Assembly: GCA_964498065.1 (NCBI GenBank)
Contig: CAZCFZ010000048.1
Span: forward strand, 1 to 29,157
Reading direction: 5' to 3'
DNA: 29,157 bases
From: FEN-1297 sp964498065
GTDB lineage: Bacteria > Bacteroidota > Ignavibacteria > Ignavibacteriales > Ignavibacteriaceae
The notes beneath the pieces are model-generated. The model was not told where the DNA came from. It saw nothing but the letters and a program-made list of their open reading frames with translations, and did no database searches. Every line of letters starts with the position of its first letter. Position 1 is the stretch's first letter. Both the position numbers and the translations under genes were made by a program. Below are positions 8,586-17,916 of the stretch, piece by piece.

Positions 8586-11305
8586 AAACAAAATTAATAC
8601 TTGTCTCAATTGCCATTCCTATCATAATCTTCGTGGTGGTATTCTCCCTCTTTGTGGGATATTACGGCGACTGGCTGTGGTTCCTGAGTTTGGGTTACGG
8701 TGCAGTATTTACTACGATCTTGTGGACAAAAATCCTGTCGTTTTGTATCTTCTTCCTAGTATTTGGACTTTTTGCCTGGTGGAACATTGCCATTGCAAGA
8801 AAAAACGGAGTCTATACTCGCTTGTTAAAAGTGCATTCGCCCGAGCAAACCGTTAGAATTTCCGAGCTCGTTTTCAGTGATAGATTCGCCAAATATTCAT
8901 GGGCGGCGATTATTCTGTTCTTTTCATATATCATGGGTTCACAGGCATCCGGCACATGGCAAACAATCTTGGAGTTCATACATGCCTCCAAATTCGGTAT
9001 CGCAGATCCGATTTTTTCAAAGGATGCGGGCTTCTATATCTTCCGCCTCCCGTTCTATGATTTCTTACAGGGGTGGTACTTATTTGCAGTAGTTATTGTT
9101 TTCTTAGGCGTTGTGATTTCCTATTTCATGGACCAGGTTATGGGCCTCCAGGGAAACAGCTTCTATGTAAACCAGAAAGCCCGGTCTCATCTGGCGGTGC
9201 TGGGTGGTTTATTTTTTCTGGGAATCGCCTTTGTTGTCAGACTGAAATTTTACGATTTGATGTATTCGACTTCGGGTGTTGCATACGGCGCCTCGTACGC
9301 AGATATCCATGCGCAGATTCCTGCATACTGGGCCCTATTGATCGCATCTCTGATCGTTGCGACTCTCCTTTTTCTGTTTCCCTTTTACAACAAGAAGAAA
9401 TATGTTTTCTATTCAATCGGGCTCTTTTTTGTCGTCCTCATAGGTTTTTCTTGGATTTATCCTGCCCTGATTGAACAATATGCTGTTAAGCCTAGCGAGC
9501 TGACAAAAGAGACACCGTATATTCTCAACAACATAAAATTTACCCGTCTTGGCTTCGGGTTGAATAAGGTCGAAGAAAAACCTTTCGCGGTGGGGCAGCC
9601 CATGACCTATGCCGAATTGAAGGCGAACGACTCTACAATCCACAATGTCAGGCTCTGGGATACAAGGCCGTTGATCGACACATACAGACAATTACAGGAA
9701 ATTCGGCTTTATTACAATTTCCAATATGTGGACGTCGACCGGTATAATTTCAAGGGGAAGTATACTGAGGTGGCTCTTGCTGCTAGGGAATTACCTTCTT
9801 CGGAGCTTCCTCCCCGTGCACAAACATGGCTTAACATCCATATGAAATATACGCACGGTTACGGTCTGGTGATGAGCCCTGTAAACGAGATAGCTGAAAA
9901 TGGCATGCCGAATCTTACTGTGCAAAACATTCCTCCCAGTTCGAATGTATTATCCATTACCCGGCCGGAAATCTACTATGGTGAGCAAACCAGTCAATAT
10001 GTCCTTGTCAACACTGAAACAAAGGAGTTTGATTACCCGAGCGGCAGTCAGGATGTGTACACCTCATATCAGGGAAAGGGCGGCGTCCGGCTTTCCAATA
10101 TTTTCCTAAGGCTCGTCTATGCATGGAAATTTTCGGACATCAACATCCTGCTGACCGGCTACCTGACAAACGAGAGCCGGCTCATGTTTCATAGAATCAT
10201 CACCGACCGTGATCAAACGATCGCACCTTTTCTTCATTACGATTCCGATCCATACCTGGTAGTAGGCAAGGACGGCAAATTGTACTGGATTCATGACGCA
10301 TATACGACGTCGAGCATGTTTCCATACTCGCAGCCTTTTTATGGGGAAGATAACTACTACGGCACCAACTACATCCGTAATTCGGTAAAGGTAGTCATCG
10401 ATGCATACAGCGGAGCGGTTTCGTATTATGTCATAGATCCTTCAGATCCATTGATCCAAACTTACGAGAAAATTTTTCCTTCCTTGTTCAAACCCATCAG
10501 CGAGATGCCTTCGTTTCTGAAAGCGCATATACGCTACCCCATAGATCTGTTCCAGATCCAGGCGGACATGTTCAGGACATTCCACATGACGAATCCCCAG
10601 GTTTTCTATAACCAGGAAGATTTGTGGAGTCTACCAAAGGAGGTTTACCACCAGCACGAACAGCAGATGCTTCCTTATTACATCATCATGAGGCTGCCGG
10701 GCACCAAATCGGAGGAGTTTATTCTGATGGTTCCATTTACACCTTCGAACAAGAACAATATGGTGGGCTGGCTGTGCGCGCGGTGCGACGGCAGCAATTA
10801 CGGACAATTACTGGAATACCGTCTCTCGAAAAGAAAGTTGATTTATGGTCCGCTGCAGATCGATGCCAGGATAAATCAAAAACCCGATATCTCTTCCGAA
10901 CTGACTCTCTGGAATCAGATGGGCTCCAGCGTTATTCGGGGAAATCTGCTTGTCATCCCGATCGAGCATTCTTTCCTGTACGTGGAGCCTGTTTACCTCC
11001 AGTCGGAACAAAGCAAGATGCCGGAATTAAAACGTGTCATTGTTGCCCTTGGGGATAAACTTCAGATGCGCGACAACCTTGATGACGCTCTACGTGCTGT
11101 GTTTTCCGCAGATACTGTTTCTACAATCCAGATGCAGGCGGCTATCAGCGGACTTCCAACGGGGCATTTGTCCGGCATGGCACAAGAGGCTTTGAACCAT
11201 TACAATAAGGCCCAGGATTATCTAAAGAAAGGTGACTGGGCAAACTATGGTCAGGAATTGAATAAGCTAAAGGGTATTTTACAAAGTATGGCGAAAAAGA
11301 AATGA
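8582..11305 (+). CDS. UPF0182 (COG1615) family membrane protein
   Basis: This intact 907-residue protein is of normal family length. About seven transmembrane helices occupy residues 1-300 (around 5-28, 40-68, 100-118, 160-186, 205-222, 250-271 and 275-296). They include the family-typical GDWLWFLSLGYGAVF segment near residue 30 and DAGFYIFRLPFYDFL near 150. A large extracytoplasmic C-terminal domain follows (about 300-907), with FTRLGFGL, WDTRPLIDTYRQLQEIRLYY and QFNYDVDRY-like features, NYYGTNYIRNSVKVVIDAY and NMVGWLCAR. The biochemical role of UPF0182 is not established. The start is ATG 8582 with AAGGAAA just upstream. Its DNA is visibly richer in G+C than most of the window (31/60 at 9181-9240 and 34/60 at 10741-10800, counted by eye) and uses more CTG/CGG/GGC codons. 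That suggests acquisition from another lineage or different selection. It overlaps the ftsH remnant by 4 bases and a short fragment downstream by 1 base. Confidence 0.9.
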   Translation: MKTKLILVSIAIPIIIFVVVFSLFVGYYGDWLWFLSLGYGAVFTTILWTKILSFCIFFLVFGLFAWWNIAIARKNGVYTRLLKVHSPEQTVRISELVFSDRFAKYSWAAIILFFSYIMGSQASGTWQTILEFIHASKFGIADPIFSKDAGFYIFRLPFYDFLQGWYLFAVVIVFLGVVISYFMDQVMGLQGNSFYVNQKARSHLAVLGGLFFLGIAFVVRLKFYDLMYSTSGVAYGASYADIHAQIPAYWALLIASLIVATLLFLFPFYNKKKYVFYSIGLFFVVLIGFSWIYPALIEQYAVKPSELTKETPYILNNIKFTRLGFGLNKVEEKPFAVGQPMTYAELKANDSTIHNVRLWDTRPLIDTYRQLQEIRLYYNFQYVDVDRYNFKGKYTEVALAARELPSSELPPRAQTWLNIHMKYTHGYGLVMSPVNEIAENGMPNLTVQNIPPSSNVLSITRPEIYYGEQTSQYVLVNTETKEFDYPSGSQDVYTSYQGKGGVRLSNIFLRLVYAWKFSDINILLTGYLTNESRLMFHRIITDRDQTIAPFLHYDSDPYLVVGKDGKLYWIHDAYTTSSMFPYSQPFYGEDNYYGTNYIRNSVKVVIDAYSGAVSYYVIDPSDPLIQTYEKIFPSLFKPISEMPSFLKAHIRYPIDLFQIQADMFRTFHMTNPQVFYNQEDLWSLPKEVYHQHEQQMLPYYIIMRLPGTKSEEFILMVPFTPSNKNNMVGWLCARCDGSNYGQLLEYRLSKRKLIYGPLQIDARINQKPDISSELTLWNQMGSSVIRGNLLVIPIEHSFLYVEPVYLQSEQSKMPELKRVIVALGDKLQMRDNLDDALRAVFSADTVSTIQMQAAISGLPTGHLSGMAQEALNHYNKAQDYLKKGDWANYGQELNKLKGILQSMAKKK

Positions 11306-11421
11306 TGCGGTATCGGCAGCTTGGAGGCATTGCAGATTTAAATGCTTTAACCATGGGAATCGGCCAAGACAAAGCTAATAAAGAGAAGGAAAGCATCATT
11401 AATAAAGAAGAAATTATTTAA
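11305..11421 (+). pseudogene. Short fragment resembling an aldo/keto reductase N-terminus
   Basis: A 38-codon frame starts at the ATG that overlaps the UPF0182 stop (TGATG). It begins MRYRQLG and continues to NALTMGIG, matching the pattern M-x-Y-R-x-L-G ... (S/N)AL-(T/G)-(M/L)-G seen at the start of aldo/keto reductases. It then becomes a lysine/glutamate-rich tail (NKEKESIINKEE). A reductase would need about 300 residues, so if the resemblance is right this is only the stump left by a deletion. The match is short and could be chance. If the frame is translated, coupling to UPF0182 would give a 38-residue peptide of unknown role. Confidence 0.3.
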
Positions 11422-11449
11422 TGAAAAATATTATGTACATGGAGATAAG

Positions 11450-11764
11450 ATGAAAGAAAAGACCAATATTAGATATTTATTTATGGATATTGGCAGCGTT
11501 CTTTTCACGAATGGATGGCTCCATGAATACCGCAAACGGGCAGCTAAGAAGTTTCACTTGAATACGGAAGAACTTAAAAGACGGCATAACCAGGCGTTCG
11601 ACACTTACGAAGAAGGTAAGCTGACAATTGCTGAGTACCTGAGCAGGGTAGTGTTTTATGAGAAACGTTTATTTACTCCATCCCGATTTCGGAATTTTAT
11701 GTTTGCACAATATAAGCCTTATCCCAAAATGATAGAATTGATCCGGAGGTTGATTAATGGCTAA
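11450..11764 (+). pseudogene. HAD-superfamily hydrolase, C-terminally truncated
   Basis: The frame of 104 codons has a good Shine-Dalgarno (GGAGAT, 5 bases before ATG). It begins with HAD motif I in the DxG variant: YLFMDIGSVLFTNGW with the nucleophile Asp13. A helical cap-like region follows (EYRKRAAKKF, EELKRRHNQAFDTYEEGKLTIAEYL) up to PKMIELIRRL. Relatives of this type run to about 200 residues and continue with the VVSN motif II, the motif III lysine and the motif IV acidic pair. All are absent because the frame ends 8 bases into ackA. The break falls exactly where the next family element would start, pointing to a deletion that fused the fragment to the acetate kinase translation start. 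The GGAGG used by ackA lies within this fragment, so its translation may now serve mainly to couple to ackA. Confidence 0.75.
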
Positions 11765-13019
11765 CCGACAAACTTTAAAAGAATCTAATAATAATGTGCT
11801 TGTAGTAAATGGTGGCTCATCAAGTATTAAGTTTGCTGTTTACCAGGCCGGCAAAACATTAAAAGAATATTTTCACGGTAATATTAATCGTATTGGTTTG
11901 CCGGGGACTAATTTAACTTTTATTAACTCAATGGAAAACACAAACGAGAGTTTTGCATTGAAATCATCTGATATCAGATCTGCAGCTAATTACTTGGTCG
12001 ATTGGCTCGAAAAGCAGATTAATTTTTCATCTATAAATGGCATAGGGCATCGTGTAGTTTTCGGATTGAACCACAAAAAACCCGAGCGCATTACAAGGGA
12101 ATTGTTGAAAGAATTGCATCAAATCAGCCCGTACGATCCAGATCATCTTCCTGCTGAAATAGAATTAATAGAAGCCTTTATAAAGCGCTATCCTCAAACA
12201 CCTCAATTTGCCTGCTATGATACATGGTTTCATCACACTATGCCGCATGTTGCTCAGATGTTATCTATTCCACGACGGTTTGAAAAGTTTGGAATTCAAA
12301 GGTACGGTTTTCACGGTTTGTCTTATTCTTATCTTATTGAAGAGATTGCTCGTATTGCTGGTAAAAATGCATCAAAGAATCGGGTAATTCTGGCTCATCT
12401 CGGCAGTGGTGCAAGTTTGGCAGCAGTGAAAGAAAGCAAAAGTATTGACACAAGTATGGGCTTTACTCCTTCCGGCGGTCTGGTGATGGGTACGCGTTCA
12501 GGCGATCTGGATCCCGGGGTCGCATGGTATATGATGAAGTCTGAAAATCTTACACCTCAACAGTTTAATAAAATTATAAACCACGAATCCGGATTACTTG
12601 GAGTTTCTGAAACTACTTCGGATATGCAAGATTTGTTAGAAAAGGAGAAAAATGATTCAAGGGCAGCCGAAGCAGTATCCTTATTTTGTTATCAGGTAAA
12701 AAAGTGGATTGGAGCATTTTCTGCTGTGATTGGCGGATTGGATACACTGGTTTTTTCAGGCGGTATAGGTGAGAATTCTCCGGTTATCAGGTCTCGTATT
12801 TGTGAAGGTTTGGGATTTCTAGGAATTCAGCTTGATGAAAAACAAAACACGAAGAACGCTACTGTAATTTCAGTGGATAATGGATCGGCTTTTGTCCGAG
12901 TTATCAAAACCAACGAACAATTAATGATAGCCAGAATAGTAAACGATATTTTAAATCATAAATTTAATATGGAAACTGATTATGAAAACAAGAAAAATAG
13001 CCGAAAAGAAAAAAGTTAA
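11757..13019 (+). CDS. ackA: Acetate kinase
   Basis: This 420-residue enzyme of the ASKHA fold interconverts acetyl phosphate + ADP and acetate + ATP in the cytoplasm. Family signatures appear in order: VLVVNGGSSSIKFAVY near the N-terminus, GHRVVFG, FACYDTWFHHTMP, the signature RYGFHGLSYSYL, AHLGSGASLAAVK, DTSMGFTPSGGLVMGTRSGD and the C-terminal FSGGIGENSPVIR. The start is supported by a strong GGAGG seven bases upstream (ATCCGGAGGTTGATTAATG). It overlaps the HAD fragment by 8 bases and phosphoketolase by 38 bases. The ackA-xfp pairing is a widely conserved arrangement. Together they turn the acetyl phosphate released by phosphoketolase into acetate and ATP; no phosphotransacetylase is present in the window. 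The last residues (ENKKNSRKEKS) are a basic extension beyond the usual end. Confidence 0.96.
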   Translation: MANRQTLKESNNNVLVVNGGSSSIKFAVYQAGKTLKEYFHGNINRIGLPGTNLTFINSMENTNESFALKSSDIRSAANYLVDWLEKQINFSSINGIGHRVVFGLNHKKPERITRELLKELHQISPYDPDHLPAEIELIEAFIKRYPQTPQFACYDTWFHHTMPHVAQMLSIPRRFEKFGIQRYGFHGLSYSYLIEEIARIAGKNASKNRVILAHLGSGASLAAVKESKSIDTSMGFTPSGGLVMGTRSGDLDPGVAWYMMKSENLTPQQFNKIINHESGLLGVSETTSDMQDLLEKEKNDSRAAEAVSLFCYQVKKWIGAFSAVIGGLDTLVFSGGIGENSPVIRSRICEGLGFLGIQLDEKQNTKNATVISVDNGSAFVRVIKTNEQLMIARIVNDILNHKFNMETDYENKKNSRKEKS

Positions 13020-15429
13020 AACTATATCAAAAGATAGAAAAGATGTTAAAACAATAGGAAGGGAATCAAAGAAAAATCCTTTGTCTGAAGAGCTGTTACA
13101 AAAAATTAACGCCTATTGGCGTGCAGCTAATTATATATCGGTGGGACAAATTTATCTTTATGATAATCCGCTGCTCAAAAGACCGCTGACTATTAAGGAT
13201 GTAAAACGTATGCTTTTAGGTCATTGGGGGACAACACCCGGTCAGAACTTTATTTATGTTCATTTGAACAGAGTTATAAAAAAATATGACCTTAATATGA
13301 TTTATGTGTCAGGACCAGGTCACGGCGGCCCTGCTGTTGTGGGCAACACTTATCTAGAAGGAACTTATAGCGAAATATATCCCAACGTTAGTCAAGATGA
13401 AGAAGGGCTGCGAAAGCTTTTTATTCAATTTTCCTTTCCCGGAGGAATACCAAGCCATGCTTCACCGGAAACGCCCGGCTCAATACATGAGGGAGGTGAA
13501 CTTGGTTATTCGCTTAGTCATTCATTCGGGGCGGTATTCGATAATCCCGATCTTATCGTAACCTGTGTCGTTGGAGATGGAGAAGCAGAAACTGGACCAT
13601 TAGCAACAGCCTGGCATTCCAACAAATTTTTAAATCCGGTTACGGATGGTGCCGTATTACCGATATTTCATCTCAATGGATTTAAAATTTCCAATCCAAC
13701 TGTTCTTGCCAGAATAACTCATGAAGAATTAGAAAAGTTGTTTAGTGGTTACGGGTGGAAACCTTACTTTGTTGAAGGACACGAACCGGAAAAGATGCAT
13801 CAGGCAATGGCCGCTGCACTAGAAACTGCGGTTGAAGAAATAAAAAATATTCAGCAGGACGCACGACATCACGACAATGGAACGCGCCCAAGCTGGCCTA
13901 TGATCATTCTCAATTCACCGAAGGGATGGACGGGCCCAAAAATGATTGACGGTCTTCAAATCGAAGGGACTTTTCGCGCCCATCAGGTACCGCTTTCCGA
14001 TCCTGCTTCTAACCCCGAACATCTTAAGATGCTGGAAGAATGGTTAAGAAGTTATCATCCTGAGGAATTGTTTGATGAAAAAGGCCGCCTCAAAAAAGAA
14101 TTGGCAGAACTTGCACCAAAAGGAGAAAGTCGTATGAGTGCAAATCCGCATGCTAACGGTGGTATATTGCTGCGAGACCTTCGCATGCCTGATTTTCGCA
14201 AATATGCAGCCGATGTCCCTTATCCCGGAGCCCCGGGAATAGGCGACACACATTTATTAGGTCGCTTCCTTCGTGATGTAATAAAAATTAATAGTGAACA
14301 AAGAAATTTTAGAATTTTTGCTCCGGATGAAACACTTTCAAATCGGCTTGAAGCCGTCTTTGAAGTTACTAATCGTCAATGGGAAGGAGCTACTTTACCA
14401 AACGATGAATTTCTCTCATCATCCGGGCGTGTAATGGAAATGCTTAGTGAACACCAATGTGAAGGCTGGCTTGAAGGATACCTACTTACAGGAAGACACG
14501 GAGTATTTAATTGTTATGAAGCTTTCATCCATATTATAGATTCGATGTTCAATCAGCACGCAAAGTGGCTAAAAGTTACTGCACACTTGCCATGGAGACG
14601 GAAAATTTCCTCTTTAAATTACATACTTGCCTCACACGTTTGGAGACAGGATCACAATGGCTTTACCCATCAGGATCCCGGTTTTATAGATCATGTTGTG
14701 AATAAAAAGGCTGAAGTCATTCGCGTTTATCTTCCCCCGGATGCAAACTGTTTATTATCCGTAATGGATCATTGCCTGCGCAGCCGTCACTACGTTAATG
14801 TTATTGTCTGCGGGAAGCACCCGGCTCCTCAGTGGCTTACGATGGATGCTGCAATCAAACATTGTTCCGAGGGTATCGGAATATGGCAATGGGCAAGCAA
14901 CGACCAGGAAGTGGAAACGGATATAGTAATGGCTTGTTGCGGTGATGTTCCTACTTTGGAGACTCTTGCTGCCGTTTCAATAATGCGAGAACATCTGCCT
15001 GAATTAAAAATTAGGGTAGTTAATGTAGTCGATCTAATGAAACTTCAGCCGCAATCGGAGCATCCGCACGGTTTAAGTGACATGGATTTCGACGAATATT
15101 TTACAAAAGATAAACCGGTAATTTTCGCTTTTCACGCTTATCCATGGTTAATTCATAGACTAACCTACCGCCGCACTAATCATCAAAACATACATGTTCG
15201 AGGATATAAAGAGGAAGGTACTATAACAACGCCTTTTGATATGACAGTTATGAATGAAATGGATCGTTTTCACCTTGTTATGGATGCTATAGATCGCCAG
15301 CCTAAGACCGGCGAAAAAGGTGTTTACCTTAAGCAGCAGTTAAAGGATAAACTTATAGAACACAAGCAATATATTGATAAGTATGGTGAGGATATGCCGG
15401 AAGTAAAGAATTGGAAATGGAGAAATTGA
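12982..15429 (+). CDS. xfp: Xylulose-5-phosphate / fructose-6-phosphate phosphoketolase
   Basis: This 815-residue thiamine-diphosphate enzyme cleaves xylulose-5-P (and usually fructose-6-P) with phosphate to acetyl phosphate plus glyceraldehyde-3-P (or erythrose-4-P). The first 33 residues are a lysine-rich extension. Core homology starts at LLQKINAYWRAANYISVGQIYL. Signatures are SGPGHGGPAVVGNTYLEG (GHGGP at 113-117), FPGGIPSHASPETPGSIHEGG, the ThDP/Mg-binding GDGEAETGP at 198-206, LNGFKISNPT, GYLLTGRHGVFNCYEAF, NGFTHQDPGF and CGKHPAPQWL. Length and motif order match the family. The start ATG 12982 lies inside the ackA end in another frame; no internal ATG precedes the core, so this start or a non-ATG start nearby must be used. 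Translational coupling with ackA is likely. No transketolase or other pentose-phosphate gene accompanies it here. Confidence 0.96.
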   Translation: MKTRKIAEKKKVKTISKDRKDVKTIGRESKKNPLSEELLQKINAYWRAANYISVGQIYLYDNPLLKRPLTIKDVKRMLLGHWGTTPGQNFIYVHLNRVIKKYDLNMIYVSGPGHGGPAVVGNTYLEGTYSEIYPNVSQDEEGLRKLFIQFSFPGGIPSHASPETPGSIHEGGELGYSLSHSFGAVFDNPDLIVTCVVGDGEAETGPLATAWHSNKFLNPVTDGAVLPIFHLNGFKISNPTVLARITHEELEKLFSGYGWKPYFVEGHEPEKMHQAMAAALETAVEEIKNIQQDARHHDNGTRPSWPMIILNSPKGWTGPKMIDGLQIEGTFRAHQVPLSDPASNPEHLKMLEEWLRSYHPEELFDEKGRLKKELAELAPKGESRMSANPHANGGILLRDLRMPDFRKYAADVPYPGAPGIGDTHLLGRFLRDVIKINSEQRNFRIFAPDETLSNRLEAVFEVTNRQWEGATLPNDEFLSSSGRVMEMLSEHQCEGWLEGYLLTGRHGVFNCYEAFIHIIDSMFNQHAKWLKVTAHLPWRRKISSLNYILASHVWRQDHNGFTHQDPGFIDHVVNKKAEVIRVYLPPDANCLLSVMDHCLRSRHYVNVIVCGKHPAPQWLTMDAAIKHCSEGIGIWQWASNDQEVETDIVMACCGDVPTLETLAAVSIMREHLPELKIRVVNVVDLMKLQPQSEHPHGLSDMDFDEYFTKDKPVIFAFHAYPWLIHRLTYRRTNHQNIHVRGYKEEGTITTPFDMTVMNEMDRFHLVMDAIDRQPKTGEKGVYLKQQLKDKLIEHKQYIDKYGEDMPEVKNWKWRN

Positions 15430-15461
15430 TATAGTTAATTAAAAACGATAGAGAGAAAAAC

Positions 15462-17903
15462 ATGTCACAAAAAACAGAAAATTATAAATCAAAAAGTTCG
15501 GAAGAAATTATAAAAAATTTAAATTCAAATCCTTCTACCGGTTTAAGTGATGTAGAAGCGAAGCAAAGACTGGATAAATACGGCTTAAATGAAATAACCG
15601 AAAAGAAAATAAATCCCATATTAAAGTTCTTAAGTTACTTTTGGGGACCCATCCCATGGATGATAGAAATAGCAATCGTTCTTTCCGCTCTAATACAACA
15701 TTGGACAGATTTCTGGATAATTTTAGCACTACTGATGTTGAATGCAGTTGTAGGATTCTGGCAGGAACATAAAGCTGATAACGCGATAGAGCTGTTAAAG
15801 CAAAAACTTGCTCTTGAAGCTAGAGTGTTGCGCAGCGGTAAATGGCTGAAAATACCTGCAAAAGAGCTTGTCCCCGGGGACATTGTTAGAATTCGATTGG
15901 GTGACAGCCTTCCCGCCGATGTAAAATTACTGCAGGGTGAATACTTGATGGTTGATGAATCGGCGTTGACGGGCGAATCCCTGCCGGTTGAAAAACACGA
16001 ATCGGATGTCGGCTATGCAGGTTCAATAGCACGGCAGGGTGAAATGATTGCAGTTGTAGTTGCTACGGCGATGAACACTTTCTTCGGTAAAACGGCTAAG
16101 CTGGTGGAAGAAGCAAAGACGCAAAGCCACTTCCAGAAGGCAATTATTAGAATAGGAGATTATCTTATAGTCCTGGCGATTGCTTTGGTTGCTGTTATTT
16201 TTATTGTTGCTATTTTCCGCCATGAAAGCTTTCTGGCAACACTTCAATTTGCGCTTGTATTAACAGTTGCAGCAATACCTGTTGCACTTCCGGCGGTTTT
16301 GTCCGTAACATTGGCAGTAGGAGCAATTGCTCTTGCCAAGAAAGAAGCTATCGTAAGTAAATTGGTTGCTATAGAAGAAATGTCCGGAATGGATGTGTTG
16401 TGCTCGGATAAAACCGGTACTATTACTAAGAATGAGATATCAGTTGCCGAAACAGTTACTTTTAGCAATTTCAAAGAAAAAGATGTCATGCTTTTCGGAG
16501 CACTTTCATCCAAGGAAGAAGATAAAGATCCAATAGATAGTGCTATCATAACTAAAGCCGGGGAAATAAATATAACTGCCGATATTCTAAAATCATATAA
16601 AATAGAAAATTTTAAACCTTTCGATCCGGTGTTAAAGCGTACCGAAGCTACAGTAACGGATTCTCAGGGACATCAATTTAAAGTGGCAAAAGGTGCCCCA
16701 CAGATAATCCTATCTTTAATCGAAAACGGTGACAGCCTATCCGGAAGAATGAAAGAATATGTTGATAAATTTGCCGGTAAAGGATATCGTGCCCTCGGTG
16801 TTGCAACTACGGACGGTAATGGGCAATGGCAGTATGCCGGTTTAATTGCTATGCATGATCCTCCGAGAGAAGATTCCGCTGAGACAATAAAAACAGCCGA
16901 GGAAATGGGCATCAATGTTAAAATGGTAACAGGTGATCATACTGCAATTGCAAAACAGATAGCAGGTCAGGTTAATCTTGGCACTAACATAATTGAGGCA
17001 TCATCATTCCTAGATAAATCCGACAGGCAAGCCCGGAAAATAGTTGAAGAAGCTGACGGCTTTGCGCAGGTATTCCCGGAACATAAATATCACATTGTTG
17101 AATTACTCCAGGAAAAAGGTCACATAGTAGGAATGACGGGAGATGGTGTAAACGATGCACCTGCACTAAAAAAAGCCGATGCGGGTATTGCTGTTGCAGG
17201 TGCTACCGATGCTGCAAAATCCGCTGCGGCAATAGTTCTTACAAAGCCCGGTCTATCAGTGATAATAGATGCTATTAAACAAAGCCGGATGATATTTCAA
17301 AGAATGACAAACTATTCCATTTATAGAATTGCCGAAACAATTAGGGTATTATTCTTCGTAACAATATCCATCATAATTTTTAATTTCTATCCTGTTACGG
17401 CTTTGATGATTGTTTTGCTGGCATTATTAAATGATGGCCCAATAATGTCAATTGCCTATGACAATGTTAAGTATTCAAACAAGCCGGAGCACTGGAATAT
17501 GCGGACGATTCTCGGTATAGCAACAATGCTCGGTATCTTTGGAGTTATTGAGTCTTTTTTTGTACTTTATGTTGGTCTTGAATTTTTCCATATGAATCAT
17601 ACCGTTATTCAATCCTTTATATATCTTAAACTTTCGGTGGCAGGAACTTTAACGGTTTTTGTTGCCCGGACAAAAGGTAACTTTTGGACTGTTAAACCGG
17701 CAAAGCTATTGTTTTTTGCAATTTTAACTACACAAACTATAGCTACAATTATAACAGTCTACGGAATATTGCTTCCTGCAATGGGCTGGGGACCGGCACT
17801 ATTTGTTTGGGCGGAAGCTTTGATAGTATTTGTAATTATAGATTTTATAAAAGTAAAAGCTTATAAAATGCTTGATCATAGTAATCTTGTATTTGCAAGG
17901 TAG
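15462..17903 (+). CDS. P-type plasma-membrane proton-translocating ATPase (P3A)
   Basis: This 813-residue P-type ATPase belongs to the plasma-membrane H+-efflux subfamily. The N-terminal cation-ATPase domain (GLSDVEAKQRLDKYGLNEI) is followed by FWGPIPWMIEIAIVLSALIQHW. The actuator domain carries TGES (VDESALTGESLPVEK). The phosphorylation site is CSDKTGTIT with Asp316, followed by KGAPQIIL, HDPPREDSAETI, MVTGDH and the hinge GDGVNDAPALKKADAGIAV. About ten transmembrane helices are present. There is no CPx metal motif and no N-terminal heavy-metal domain, so a transition-metal pump is unlikely. It starts 32 bases after xfp with a weak purine-rich AGAGAGAAA. Linkage to acetate kinase/phosphoketolase suggests ATP-driven proton export during acid or energy stress, or generation of proton-motive force when respiration is unavailable; this role is inference. 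The product is an inner-membrane protein. Confidence 0.93.
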   Translation: MSQKTENYKSKSSEEIIKNLNSNPSTGLSDVEAKQRLDKYGLNEITEKKINPILKFLSYFWGPIPWMIEIAIVLSALIQHWTDFWIILALLMLNAVVGFWQEHKADNAIELLKQKLALEARVLRSGKWLKIPAKELVPGDIVRIRLGDSLPADVKLLQGEYLMVDESALTGESLPVEKHESDVGYAGSIARQGEMIAVVVATAMNTFFGKTAKLVEEAKTQSHFQKAIIRIGDYLIVLAIALVAVIFIVAIFRHESFLATLQFALVLTVAAIPVALPAVLSVTLAVGAIALAKKEAIVSKLVAIEEMSGMDVLCSDKTGTITKNEISVAETVTFSNFKEKDVMLFGALSSKEEDKDPIDSAIITKAGEINITADILKSYKIENFKPFDPVLKRTEATVTDSQGHQFKVAKGAPQIILSLIENGDSLSGRMKEYVDKFAGKGYRALGVATTDGNGQWQYAGLIAMHDPPREDSAETIKTAEEMGINVKMVTGDHTAIAKQIAGQVNLGTNIIEASSFLDKSDRQARKIVEEADGFAQVFPEHKYHIVELLQEKGHIVGMTGDGVNDAPALKKADAGIAVAGATDAAKSAAAIVLTKPGLSVIIDAIKQSRMIFQRMTNYSIYRIAETIRVLFFVTISIIIFNFYPVTALMIVLLALLNDGPIMSIAYDNVKYSNKPEHWNMRTILGIATMLGIFGVIESFFVLYVGLEFFHMNHTVIQSFIYLKLSVAGTLTVFVARTKGNFWTVKPAKLLFFAILTTQTIATIITVYGILLPAMGWGPALFVWAEALIVFVIIDFIKVKAYKMLDHSNLVFAR

Positions 17904-17916
17904 AGGATATAAAATT

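Noticed and set aside
9073..9474. 133-codon plus-strand frame inside the UPF0182 gene
   Set aside because: It is an out-of-frame shadow of the UPF0182 coding sequence, favoured by that gene's higher GC; composition is not protein-like (Cys/Arg/Phe rich).
10624..11058. 144-codon plus-strand frame inside the UPF0182 gene
   Set aside because: It is another alternate-frame shadow of an intact, clearly homologous gene; no independent start signal.
15462..17903. Metal- or calcium-transporting P-type ATPase
   Set aside because: There is no CPx motif, no heavy-metal-binding N-terminus, and the length and the FWGPIPWMIE, DPPREDS and AGATDAAKSAA segments match the proton-efflux subfamily.
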